Shown here: in pieces, positions 56,788 through 64,000 of the stretch
How the letters are laid out: every line of letters starts with the position of its first letter
How positions within the stretch are numbered: position 1 is the stretch's first letter
From: Micromonospora sp. MP36
GTDB lineage: Bacteria; Actinomycetota; Actinomycetes; Mycobacteriales; Micromonosporaceae
Assembly: GCF_008119785.1 (NCBI RefSeq)
Contig: NZ_VSFA01000001.1
Location: forward strand, 372,001-436,000
Reading direction: 5' to 3'
Length of the DNA stretch: 64,000 bases
Program-made: the position numbers and the translations under genes
Notes under the pieces: generated by a model
The model's input: only the letters and a program-made list of their open reading frames with translations
Database searches by the model: none
What the model was told of the DNA's origin: nothing

Positions 56788-57729
56788 TCAGTTTGCCGTG
56801 ACGGTGAACGAGGTGGTGTCGTCGGTCGGGTCCACGTCGGTCAGGCTGATCGGATAGCTCGGCTCGACCGTGTAGGACCCGGTGCCCAGCTCGCCGGCCG
56901 GGGTGCCGGCGGGCGCGGTGAGGATGACGTCGACGCTGCGCTCCTCGCCCGGCATGAACCGGCCCTCCGGCACGGTGAACGCTTCAGGGAAGCTCGGCAG
57001 GTCCTGCGGCTCGATGTGATCCACCCAGACGCCGGCCGGCAGGCTGGCGCGGACGTTGAGGAGGAACGAGGGCGCGTCGTTGCCGTACCGGACGGTCACC
57101 GGCATCCGGCCCTTGAGGCTCCCGTCGGGCTGCCGGTCGAGCGTGACCGCGCTCGCGCGGAGCGAGATGTCGGTCTGCGTCGCCTGCACGTACGGCTTCG
57201 GCTTGTTGATGCCGCCCTTGGTGGAGCGGAAGAGGGTGGTGAAGGGAGCGCTGGCCACCGGCTGCTCCGAGTTTCCGACCAGCACACCGACGGAGCCGTC
57301 GTCGACGACCATGGCGTAGTCGCGCGGGGTGGTGAGGACCTGGATCTTCAGGCCGTACGTCTGGCTGGCACCGGGCTCGAGCCACGTGGTGGAGCCACCG
57401 CACATGATGCGAAGGCGGACTCCGACGCCCGAGGCGGACCACCAGCAGGTGTCGGACGGGACCAGGTCACCCGCCGACGCGCCGGCCGGTTCGAGGAAGG
57501 TCAGGTTGAACTGAGTGGCGGTCGGGCCGTTGTTGGTGACCGTGGCGCTGAGGGTGCCGACGTAGCCCCGGTCGGTCGGCTCCAGCACCAGCCGCTGCGC
57601 GGTGACGGAGAGCGTGTCGCTGGACTGGCTCGGCGCGGCGGCGGCCGGCGCCCCGGCCGCGAGCACCGCCAGCGCGGAGCCGAGCAGGCCGGCCGCGATT
57701 CGGCGTCCGACAGGCATGGTGATTGGCAT
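56788..57729 (-). CDS. Secreted Ig-like protein, paralogue A
   Basis: 313 residues from ATG 57729 (GGGGAGGAAC upstream). Signal peptide ends near GAPAAAAPSQ. First module (VTAQRLVLEPTDRGYVGTLSATVTNNGPTATQFNLTFLEPAGA) is an Ig/CARDB-like beta sandwich; a second part has LDRQPDGSLKGRMPVTVRYGNDAPSF, HIEPQDLPSFPEAF and FMPGEERSVDV. No anchor or sortase motif, so probably released or surface-bound by contact. Strongly similar along its length to the next gene. Function unknown. Confidence 0.85.
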   Translation of the reverse strand: MPITMPVGRRIAAGLLGSALAVLAAGAPAAAAPSQSSDTLSVTAQRLVLEPTDRGYVGTLSATVTNNGPTATQFNLTFLEPAGASAGDLVPSDTCWWSASGVGVRLRIMCGGSTTWLEPGASQTYGLKIQVLTTPRDYAMVVDDGSVGVLVGNSEQPVASAPFTTLFRSTKGGINKPKPYVQATQTDISLRASAVTLDRQPDGSLKGRMPVTVRYGNDAPSFLLNVRASLPAGVWVDHIEPQDLPSFPEAFTVPEGRFMPGEERSVDVILTAPAGTPAGELGTGSYTVEPSYPISLTDVDPTDDTTSFTVTAN

Positions 57730-57827
57730 GGATGTTCCTCCCCGTGGTCGGTGTCACGCCGTTGCCGGCGGGCATCGACCAGCACCATAGCGAGGCTGAT
57801 CCACTATGGGCGCCCCAGCTGGACGAA

Positions 57828-57856
57828 ACGGGCCCGGCGCATCGCGCCGGGCCCGT
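57828..57856 (-). terminator. Perfect hairpin between the two paralogue genes
   Basis: 13-bp perfect stem (57828-57840 with 57844-57856; arm ACGGGCCCGGCGC), 3-nt loop, 10 nt beyond the stop of paralogue B. It implies that A has its own promoter. Confidence 0.88.
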
Positions 57857-57866
57857 CGTCACGTGG

Positions 57867-58799
57867 TCAGCCCGCCTCGACCGCCGTCACCGGGAACGAG
57901 GTGGTGTTGTCCGCCGGGTCGACGCCCGGCATGGAGCTGCCGTAGAAGTAGCTCGGGCTGAGCGTGTACGAGCCGGTGCCCAGCGCGCCGGCCGGGGTTC
58001 CGGCCGGGGCGCTGAGGTAGACGTCGAAGGTCCGCTCCTCACCGGGCATGAACCGGCCTCCCGGCACGACGAAAGAGTCCGGGAAGCTCGGCATGTCCTG
58101 CGGCTCGATGTGGTGGACGATGACGCCCGCCGGCAGGGCGGCATTGACGTTCAGGTGGAACGACGGGGCGTCGTTGCCGTACCGGACGGTGACCGGCATC
58201 CGGCCGAGCAGGCTGCCGTCGGCCTGCCTGGTCAGCACCACGGCCTCGCCGCGGATGGTCAGGTCCGTCTCGGTGGCCTGCACGTACGTCCGTGGGCTGC
58301 GCACGCTGCCCGTGGTGGACTCGAACAACGTGGTGAACCGGGCGGTGTCCGACGGATCGGTGGCACCCGCCGGCACCACCGCGATGCGCCCGTCCCGGGA
58401 CACCATCGGGTAGTCGCGGGCGGTGGTCCAGACCTGGAAGCCGAGCTGGAAGGTCAGGCTCGCCCCGGCCTCGATACGGCCGCCGTAGCAGCTGGTGACC
58501 AGCCGGTTCTCCACCAGCCGCTCGTAGAAGCACGGGCCACCGGGCTCAATGGTGGTGAAGGAGGCCCCGGCCGGCTCGGTGACGACCAGGTCCACCGAGG
58601 TGGCGGTCGAGCCCGGGTTGGTCACCGTCGCGGTCATCGTCCCGACGTACCCACGGTCGGTGGGGGTCAGGTCGAGCTGCTGGGCGGTGATGCTGGGCCG
58701 AGCCGTCGCGGTCGCGGCGGTGGCGGGTGCCGCCAGGGTGAGCAGGGCGGCGGCCCCGCCGAGCAGCGCGGTGGCGACCCGTGCCGTACGTGTGGTCAT
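57867..58799 (-). CDS. Secreted Ig-like protein, paralogue B
   Basis: 310 residues from ATG 58799 (GGAGG 7 nt upstream). Signal peptide (TTRTARVATALLGGAAALLTLA, cleavage near ATAATA). Same architecture and long shared blocks with paralogue A: TPTDRGYVGTMTATVTNPGSTAT, GRMPVTVRYGNDAPSFHLNV, HIEPQDMPSFPDSF, RFMPGEERTFDVYLSAPAGTPAGALGTGSYTL. One Cys pair (PCFYE, TSCYGG). Role unknown; the tandem duplication and the sigma-factor gene upstream suggest a regulated surface function. Confidence 0.85.
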   Translation of the reverse strand: MTTRTARVATALLGGAAALLTLAAPATAATATARPSITAQQLDLTPTDRGYVGTMTATVTNPGSTATSVDLVVTEPAGASFTTIEPGGPCFYERLVENRLVTSCYGGRIEAGASLTFQLGFQVWTTARDYPMVSRDGRIAVVPAGATDPSDTARFTTLFESTTGSVRSPRTYVQATETDLTIRGEAVVLTRQADGSLLGRMPVTVRYGNDAPSFHLNVNAALPAGVIVHHIEPQDMPSFPDSFVVPGGRFMPGEERTFDVYLSAPAGTPAGALGTGSYTLSPSYFYGSSMPGVDPADNTTSFPVTAVEAG

Positions 58800-58909
58800 T
58801 GCTGTTCCTCCCGTGATCCCCGTTGGTGGGCGGCGGCGCTTCCGTCCGCCCGATGGTGGGGACACGTCTCTGCCGAGTCGCCGGTTGCAACCTGATTTGT
58901 CGCGAATGC

Positions 58910-58943
58910 GACGCGGCGACCCGGGCCACCGGGTCGCCGCGTC
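58910..58943 (-). terminator. Hairpin after the sigma-factor operon
   Basis: 14-bp perfect stem (58910-58923 with 58930-58943; arm GACGCGGCGACCCG), 6-nt loop, 17 nt beyond the stop of the gene at 58960. Confidence 0.88.
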
Positions 58944-58959
58944 CGCAGGGGGTGTACGC

Positions 58960-60165
58960 CTAGCCGGCCGTGTGCAGCTCCACCGCGTTGTCCTTCGGCT
59001 TCAGGTCCGTCCAGTACTGCTCCTGCGAGTCGTAGTGGATGACGCGCAGGAGCGCTGGCCCGCCCATCGGCACCGGGCCGATCAGGAACCGGAAGGTGTA
59101 CGTCTTTCGTCCCCCGGCCGGCAGGCTGTCCAGCACGCAGGCGTCGGACCCCTCCGATCGCACCGGCCGGCACCGGGTCACGTCACCGCCCGAGGGCTTA
59201 CCGACGCTGGAGAAGTCGGTGAAGCCGAGCCGCGGCACGTCCACCGGCCCCTTGTTGACCACGGTGACCGTCACCGACCCGAGCCGCCTGCCCACGTTGT
59301 CCGGCGGCCCGAGCACGAGGTCACCGGCGGTCAGGGTGAGGTCGGTCAGCCTGGGGTCGATCCCGAACTTCGTCGGCCCGGCGGTCTGGGCGAACCGTTC
59401 GCCGGTCCAGGCGTACGTCCGCCACTGCCGCTGTGGCGCCCACTCAGGAGTGCTGCAGCAGGGCTGGATGTCGGCCACCCGTACCCGGACCTTCCCGTCG
59501 GCCTGCACCGAGAACTCGGTGATGTCATCCATCCCCTCGCGGGTGCCGACGATCCGGCCCATGGTGACGATGCGGCCGGTCTCGTCCCGGTCGAAGGCCA
59601 GCACCTGCTTGGCCTTGGCCTCGCCGAACCGGCAGCCGACCAGGCCGACCGTCTCGGTGGCGCCGTCGCCGTCGAGATCGCCGTAGCGGAGTTCGTCACC
59701 CAGCAGTACCGGCCGGTAGTCCGGCTCCGGCTCCGGCTCGGCCCGCAGCCGCACATCGTGGGTGGTGCAGGTCTTCGGGGCGTACGACGGCCAGGTAGGC
59801 AGGTCGAGGCGGGCGGCCAGCAGTTGTGCCCTGCTGATCCGTCCGTCCGGCGCGGCCCGGGTGGGGCTGGCCGTGCTCGACGTCGGCGACGGGGTCGGAG
59901 ACGGGGTGGTGGCAGACGGGGGCGAGCCGGGAGTAGCGGCTGGCACGTGCGGCGGACCGTCGCGCCGATGCAGCGCCGCGTTCGCGGTGACCGGGATCGC
60001 CACGGCGAGCACCACGGCCGCCGCGGTGACGACCGCGGTACGCCGCCGCCGACGGCGTACCGTCTCCCGTACCGCTGCCGGGCCGACCGGCCGCACCGCC
60101 GGCGCGTACGCCGCGCGGAACGCGGCGAACTCGCCGCCGACCAGGATGTCCTCGAACTCACTCAT
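58960..60165 (-). CDS. Membrane-anchored protein coupled to a sigma factor, C-terminal Ig-like module
   Basis: 401 residues. Short cytoplasmic N-terminus (~45 residues, ends in RRRRRR), one membrane helix (AVVTAAAVVLAVAIPVTANAAL, ~44-65), a Ser/Thr/Pro linker, then an exported part. It includes LRYGDLDGDGATETVGLVGC, a calcium-loop/FG-GAP-like motif, and a C-terminal module (LTAGDLVLGPPDNVGRRLGSVTVTVVNKGPVDV to DNAVELHTAG) resembling that of the two secreted paralogues downstream. It overlaps the sigma gene by 8 nt. The position is that of an anti-sigma factor, but no zinc or ZAS motif is present. Confidence 0.75.
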   Translation of the reverse strand: MSEFEDILVGGEFAAFRAAYAPAVRPVGPAAVRETVRRRRRRTAVVTAAAVVLAVAIPVTANAALHRRDGPPHVPAATPGSPPSATTPSPTPSPTSSTASPTRAAPDGRISRAQLLAARLDLPTWPSYAPKTCTTHDVRLRAEPEPEPDYRPVLLGDELRYGDLDGDGATETVGLVGCRFGEAKAKQVLAFDRDETGRIVTMGRIVGTREGMDDITEFSVQADGKVRVRVADIQPCCSTPEWAPQRQWRTYAWTGERFAQTAGPTKFGIDPRLTDLTLTAGDLVLGPPDNVGRRLGSVTVTVVNKGPVDVPRLGFTDFSSVGKPSGGDVTRCRPVRSEGSDACVLDSLPAGGRKTYTFRFLIGPVPMGGPALLRVIHYDSQEQYWTDLKPKDNAVELHTAG

Positions 60166-60718
60166 GGTCGTCCACCTCGTTCGTGCCGGTCAGTTGCGCG
60201 GCCAGCGCCGCCCGGCCCCGGTGCAGCCAGGACTTGACCGTGCCCTCCGGCACCCCCTCCTGGAGGGCGATCTGCGTGACGGAGAGGTCCGCCAGGTAGT
60301 GCAGCACCACCGCGCGCCGCTGGCTGGGCGGCAGCTGGGCCAGGGCGGCGGTCAGGGCCACCCGGTCCGGGTCCGGCCCGGGCACGTGCTCCTCCCGCTG
60401 CCGGCGCAGCCAGGCCTGGGCGGTCCGCAGCCGCCGCCACCGGCTGGTGGCGAGGTTCCAGGCGACCCGGCGTACCCAGGCCACCGGGTCGTCGTAGCGG
60501 GACACCCGGGACCAGCGGGCGAACGCCCGGCAGAAAGCGTCCTGGACCAGGTCCTGGGCCTGTGAGAGGTCCCCGCAGTACGCGGCGAGCTGGAGCGTCA
60601 GGGACCGGAAGTGCGCATGGTAGAGCCCGTCGAAGTCGATCGCCTCGGCCCGCTCCGGGCGCTCCGCGGTCCGCTCAGGTGGCGGCTCACCGAGCCGCGG
60701 TTCCCTGGTCACCGTCAT
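60158..60718 (-). CDS. SigE-family ECF-like RNA polymerase sigma factor
   Basis: 186 residues from ATG 60718 (GGAGG 5 nt upstream; an upstream GTG start adds 18 residues without support). Region 2: FDGLYHAHFRSLTLQLAAYCGDLSQAQDLVQDAFCRAFARW and DPVAWVRRVAWNLATSRWRR. Region 4: LAQLPPSQRRAVVLHYLADLSVTQIALQEGVPEGTVKSWLHRGRAALA. This is the actinobacterial SigE-family layout. It is expected to control its overlapping partner gene and perhaps the two secreted paralogues. Confidence 0.92.
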   Translation of the reverse strand: MTVTREPRLGEPPPERTAERPERAEAIDFDGLYHAHFRSLTLQLAAYCGDLSQAQDLVQDAFCRAFARWSRVSRYDDPVAWVRRVAWNLATSRWRRLRTAQAWLRRQREEHVPGPDPDRVALTAALAQLPPSQRRAVVLHYLADLSVTQIALQEGVPEGTVKSWLHRGRAALAAQLTGTNEVDDHE

Positions 60719-60855
60719 CTGGTCCTCCCCGTGCGCGTCGCCGCCGACGCGATCGACATCCGTCACACGCATCGACGCCGGCGACGGTTGCGCGGGTTGC
60801 CACCTCCGGCGCTGTGGTTGACTGTCACATCGGGGACAGGTGAGGGAGGCCTGAG

Positions 60856-61431
60856 GTGCAGGTTCCGGCGGTGCTCGGCGAGCCGATCCGGTTCGTGCTG
60901 AACTGGGGCCGGCGCTACTCGCTCTGGGTGTTCAACTTCGGGCTGGCCTGCTGTGCCATCGAGTTCATCGCCACCAGCATGGGCCGCCACGACTTCATCC
61001 GGCTCGGGGTGATCCCGTTCGCCCACGGCCCCCGGCAGGCCGACCTCATGGTGGTCTCCGGCACGGTCACCGACAAGATGGCCCCGGCGATCAAGCGGCT
61101 CTACGACCAGATGCCCGAGCCGAAGTACGTGATCTCGTTCGGCGCCTGCTCCAACTGCGGCGGCCCGTACTGGGACTCCTACTCGGTGACCAAGGGAGTC
61201 GACCAGCTCATCCCGGTCGACGTCTACGTGCCCGGCTGCCCGCCCCGCCCGGAAGCGCTGCTGCACGGCATCCTCCGGCTGCAGGAGAAGATCGCCGCCG
61301 AGGAGTCCGGCATCGGCGGCGTGGCCCGCCCGGACCGGCTCGCCCCGCCGGTCGACCCGCGGCCCGCGGAGAGCACGCCGCGCCCGGTGGAATCCCTCAC
61401 CGCGCCGCCAGTCCGCCCGCCGGCCGGCTGA
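60856..61431 (+). CDS. nuoB: NADH-quinone oxidoreductase subunit B, stand-alone copy
   Basis: 191 residues. Cluster N2 ligands are intact: Cys32-Cys33 (LACCAIEF), Cys98 (FGACSN) and Cys128 ([10 protein letters not shown]), with spacings of 65 and 30 residues as in complex I. A Pro-rich tail of ~35 residues extends the usual length. No other nuo gene is in the window, so this is an orphan copy. GTG start with GGGAGG upstream. It may be an alternative subunit or part of a partial complex. Confidence 0.92.
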   Translation: MQVPAVLGEPIRFVLNWGRRYSLWVFNFGLACCAIEFIATSMGRHDFIRLGVIPFAHGPRQADLMVVSGTVTDKMAPAIKRLYDQMPEPKYVISFGACSNCGGPYWDSYSVTKGVDQLIPVDVYVPGCPPRPEALLHGILRLQEKIAAEESGIGGVARPDRLAPPVDPRPAESTPRPVESLTAPPVRPPAG

Positions 61432-61490
61432 CGTCGCCCCCGCCGGCCGGCCGAGGTCGCCGTTGGCGGCCGGGGGCTAGCGTGCGGGCC

Positions 61491-62807
61491 ATGACCCAGT
61501 CTGCGGACAAGCGCTCCGCCTTCATCGTCGACGTGCTGACCGAGGAGTTCGGCGCCTCGATGGCGCTCGACCCGGCGGCGTTCCGCCGCAAGTTCCGCAA
61601 GATGGCCGCCTCCCCGTTCGCGTTCTACCGGGGGAGCGCGTCGCTCTTCTACGCCGACCAGCGCGGCGACTTCGTCAGCGACCGCTACCTCGACGACCGG
61701 ACCAGCCGGGTGTGGATCCACGGCGACCTGCACGCCGAGAACTTCGGCACCTACATGAACGCCTCCGGGCAGCTCGTGTTCAACGTCAACGACTTCGACG
61801 AGGCGTACGTCGGGCCGTTCTCCTGGGACCTGAAGCGGTTCGCGGCCAGCGTGGCCCTGCTCGGCTACGCCAAGGCGCTCTCCGACCGGGTGATCGGCGA
61901 GCTGGTCAGCGGTTTCGCCCGGTCGTACCTGACCGAGCTGCGGGCCATCGCGGCCGGCGGGGACGACGCGATCGGTTCGATCACCCTGGCGAACGCCGAC
62001 GGCGTGCTGCGCCGGGTGCTCCAGCAGGCCCGGCTGAACACCCGGGTGGACCTGCTCGCCGAGCAGACCAGCATCGACAACTACGACCGCCGGTTCTCCC
62101 TCGGCGACGGCGTCTTCGAGGTCGATGCCGCGACCCGGGAGAAGGTCTGCGCCGCGTTCCACGACTACCTGGCCACCCTGCCGGCGGCCACCGCCCGGCT
62201 CCGCCCGGTCGCCGCCACCATCAAGGACGTGGTGCTGCGTAAGGGCGTCGGCATCGGCTCGGCCGGGCTGCCCTCGTACAACCTGCTGCTGGAGGGGCAT
62301 ACCCAGGCGCTGGAGAACGACGTCGTCATCTACATGAAGCAGGCCCAGGTGCCGGCGGTGGCCCGGCACATCGACGACGAGCGGGTCCGGTCCTACTTCC
62401 GGCACCAGGGGCACCGGACCGCCGAGTCGCAGCGGGCGCTGCAGGCGTACGCCGACCCGTGGGTGGGGTTCACCGAGCTGGACGGGGTCGGTCAGCTCGT
62501 CGCCGAGGTGTCGCCGTACGCGGCCGACCTGGACTGGGCCGACGTGAACGAGCCCGAGGAACTCGCCGGGGTGCTCACCGACCTCGGCCGGGCGGTGGCC
62601 CGGATGCACTCCGTCGCCGACGACGAGTCCAGCCACGACCTGGTCGACTACTCGACCGAGGAGGCGATCGTCGCCGCGGTCGACGCCGACGCGGAGGGCT
62701 TCGTCGGGTACCTGGTCGACTTCGCGCATGCGTACGGGATCCGGGCCCGCGAGGACCACCAGCTCTTCGTCGACCTGTTCCGCAACGGCCGGCTGCCCGG
62801 CATCTGA
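61491..62807 (+). CDS. DUF2252 family protein (kinase-like fold)
   Basis: 438 residues from ATG 61491, 7 nt after TAGCGT (61478-61483), so probably leaderless. Family motifs: FRRKFRKMAASPFAFYRGSASLFY, WIHGDLHAENFGTY and NVNDFDEAYVGPFSWDLKRFAASVAL, which resemble the catalytic HGDxHxxN and D-x-D elements of aminoglycoside-kinase-like proteins. KDVVLRKGVGIGSAGLPSYNLLLEG follows. Activity unknown. Confidence 0.92.
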   Translation: MTQSADKRSAFIVDVLTEEFGASMALDPAAFRRKFRKMAASPFAFYRGSASLFYADQRGDFVSDRYLDDRTSRVWIHGDLHAENFGTYMNASGQLVFNVNDFDEAYVGPFSWDLKRFAASVALLGYAKALSDRVIGELVSGFARSYLTELRAIAAGGDDAIGSITLANADGVLRRVLQQARLNTRVDLLAEQTSIDNYDRRFSLGDGVFEVDAATREKVCAAFHDYLATLPAATARLRPVAATIKDVVLRKGVGIGSAGLPSYNLLLEGHTQALENDVVIYMKQAQVPAVARHIDDERVRSYFRHQGHRTAESQRALQAYADPWVGFTELDGVGQLVAEVSPYAADLDWADVNEPEELAGVLTDLGRAVARMHSVADDESSHDLVDYSTEEAIVAAVDADAEGFVGYLVDFAHAYGIRAREDHQLFVDLFRNGRLPGI

Positions 62808-62827
62808 GCCGCGGTCCGCCCGGCCGC

Positions 62828-63874
62828 TCAGGCCGTGAAGTCCAGCACCACCTTGATGTCGTCCGGTCCGGTGGCGTACGCCTCGGTGTACGCCGCCACC
62901 GGCACGCGGCGGGTGATCAGCGAGTTCAGCCAGCCCTGGTCGGCCCGCGCGAGGGACTCGGCGGCCATCTCCCAGTGCCGCCGGTTGGCGTTCACCGAGC
63001 CGAAGACCACGTTGTTCTCCAGCACCAGCTCGCGGTTGAGCGCGCCCGCGTCGAAGTCGATGGTCCGGCCGCCGCTGGACACCCCGGTGAGGCAGACGAT
63101 GCCGGTCGGGCCGGCCTGGCACATCGCGTCCATCACCACCACCGGCGCGCCGGTGCACTCCACCACCACGTCGGGCGCGAAGTCCAGCTCGCTCACCCGC
63201 GAGGTGTGGTAGGTCGCGCCGAGCGAGCGGACCAGCTCCGGCTTCGGCCCGCTGGTGGCCCGGTCCAGCACGTGCACCGACAGCTGGCGCTGGGTGGCGA
63301 GCAGCGCGGCCAGCAGGCCGATCGGCCCGGCCCCGGTCACCAGCACGGTCTGCGGCTTCCACTCGGCGCGGCGGCCGATCCGCTCGATGTGGTCCCAGGC
63401 CTTCGCCAGCACGCTGGTCGGCTCCAGCAGCATGCCCACCGGGGCGAGCATCGGGTCCAGGCCGACGGCGAACTTCGGCTGCACCCGCCACCGGTCCCGG
63501 GCGAACCCGGGGAGCCCCTTGATGCCGTGCTCGGTGTACTGCCCGTTGCGGCACATGTCCCACTCGTCCACGGCGCAGTTCTGACACGGCACCGGGTCGG
63601 GATGCCGGACGATGCCGGCCACCAGGTCGCCGGGCCGAAGGGTGCCGGTCGGGTCCTCCAGCACCCGGCCCAGCGCCTCGTGGCCGAGCACGAGCCGCTC
63701 CTGCCCGGGCGGCGCCTCGCCGTAGGCGCCGGAGATGATCTCCTGGTCGGTGCCGCAGATGCCCACGGCCAGCCCCTCGACCAGGATCGCCCCCTCCTCC
63801 GGGGGCGGTTCGGGCCAGTCGGGATCGCAGCGCAGCGAGTTCGGGACGCCGGGAGTCACAGTCACAGCACGCAC
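62828..63874 (-). CDS. Glucose 1-dehydrogenase-like zinc alcohol dehydrogenase
   Basis: 348 residues from GTG 63874, with GGGAAGG 9 nt upstream (an ATG 9 nt further upstream touches that site). MDR fold: catalytic zinc ligands in GICGTDQEI and GHEALG, a CQNCAVDEWDMC loop, and NAD(P) loop TGAGPIGLLAALLA. VTPGVPNSLR at the start and the overall length fit glucose dehydrogenases of the archaeal type. Likely oxidises glucose or a related aldose. Confidence 0.88.
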   Translation of the reverse strand: MRAVTVTPGVPNSLRCDPDWPEPPPEEGAILVEGLAVGICGTDQEIISGAYGEAPPGQERLVLGHEALGRVLEDPTGTLRPGDLVAGIVRHPDPVPCQNCAVDEWDMCRNGQYTEHGIKGLPGFARDRWRVQPKFAVGLDPMLAPVGMLLEPTSVLAKAWDHIERIGRRAEWKPQTVLVTGAGPIGLLAALLATQRQLSVHVLDRATSGPKPELVRSLGATYHTSRVSELDFAPDVVVECTGAPVVVMDAMCQAGPTGIVCLTGVSSGGRTIDFDAGALNRELVLENNVVFGSVNANRRHWEMAAESLARADQGWLNSLITRRVPVAAYTEAYATGPDDIKVVLDFTA

Positions 63875-63980
63875 GGTGAACATCCTTCCCTGCCGGGCGG
63901 CCGCCCGCGCGCAAAGCGGCGGAACCGGCCGGAGCACGCGGGCGGCTCGACGCGAGTCGGGACGCCATAGGATCAGCGGC

Positions 63981-64000
63981 ATGACTCCGGAAGAGGTCGG
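63981..64000 (+). CDS. Start of a downstream gene (cut by window edge)
   Basis: ATG 63981 begins MTPEEV and is placed 7 nt after TAGGAT (63968-63973), matching the leaderless pattern seen elsewhere. Only six codons are visible, so the product cannot be named. Confidence 0.5.

Noticed and set aside
58960..60165. Classical zinc-binding anti-sigma factor
   Set aside because: Position and overlap fit, but no HxxxCxxC motif and only a short cytoplasmic N-terminus; kept as a membrane partner of unknown mechanism.
61224..63968. 914-codon minus-strand frame opposite the DUF2252 gene
   Set aside because: Third-position GC effect produces stop-free antisense frames; recognised proteins exist on the other frames.

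Overview
The window is high-GC DNA (roughly 70-75 % G+C by eye) with frequent GTG/TTG starts, 1-8 nt gene overlaps and many starts sitting 6-8 nt downstream of a TAnnnT box. Gene content and protein style (SARP/BTAD regulators, CHASE3 kinases, a CBM2-tailed Ser/Thr kinase, DUF3107, DUF3152, SigE-family sigma factor, fused MFS/spermidine-synthase protein) point to an actinomycete chromosome, most likely Micromonosporaceae. No rRNA, tRNA, CRISPR, insertion sequence or phage gene is evident.

Layout. 1-1.4 kb: 3' end of a large NB-ATPase/TPR regulator. 1.4-4.8 kb: secreted phospholipase A2, secreted glycosidase-like protein and a BON-methyltransferase fusion ending in a 17-G run. 5-9.1 kb: small housekeeping-type genes (ABC-F ATPase, ROK kinase, TPR, Smr, DUF1801). 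9.2-11.6 kb: a membrane M28 peptidase split into two reading frames overlapping at GTGA. 11.8-16.1 kb: a tightly coupled signalling operon (response regulator-PP2C, CHASE3 histidine kinase, Rcp1-type response regulator, inositol-monophosphatase-like enzyme). 16.3-24 kb: secreted coiled-coil protein, spermidine-synthase-like fusion, Ser/Thr kinase with extracellular CBM2, a Trk potassium uptake pair and a secreted glycerophosphodiesterase. 24-29.4 kb: decayed GntR remnant followed by a complete Liv-type ABC operon. 29.5-36.7 kb: SDR, LppX-type lipoprotein divergent from a membrane-anchored SARP regulator with phased CTGCCG repeats between them, RecQ-phosphoribosyltransferase fusion, small metal chaperone and a His-rich membrane protein.

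36.7-49.6 kb carries an Xre regulator, a methyltransferase, then a block that as I recall resembles the Mycobacterium tuberculosis Rv3203-Rv3211 neighbourhood: RhlE-type helicase, ferritin-like protein, DUF3107, TetR, alpha/beta hydrolase, DUF3152 (here a tandem pair) and MoeZ, with a 988-residue disordered repeat protein inserted. 49.7-56.7 kb: squalene-cyclase-like repeat protein, proBA, an alkyltransferase-like DNA repair protein, an MFS symporter and a PLP decarboxylase-type enzyme. 56.8-60.7 kb (minus strand): a SigE-family sigma factor overlapping a membrane-anchored protein, followed by two secreted paralogues that share an Ig-like module with it. 60.8-64 kb: orphan NuoB, DUF2252 protein, glucose-dehydrogenase-like enzyme and the first codons of a further gene.

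Most promising for novelty are the sigma factor/Ig-module surface locus, the SARP-TM-HhH regulator with its phased repeats, the tandem HExxHxxGxxH DUF3152 proteins next to MoeZ and the repeat protein, and the split peptidase.
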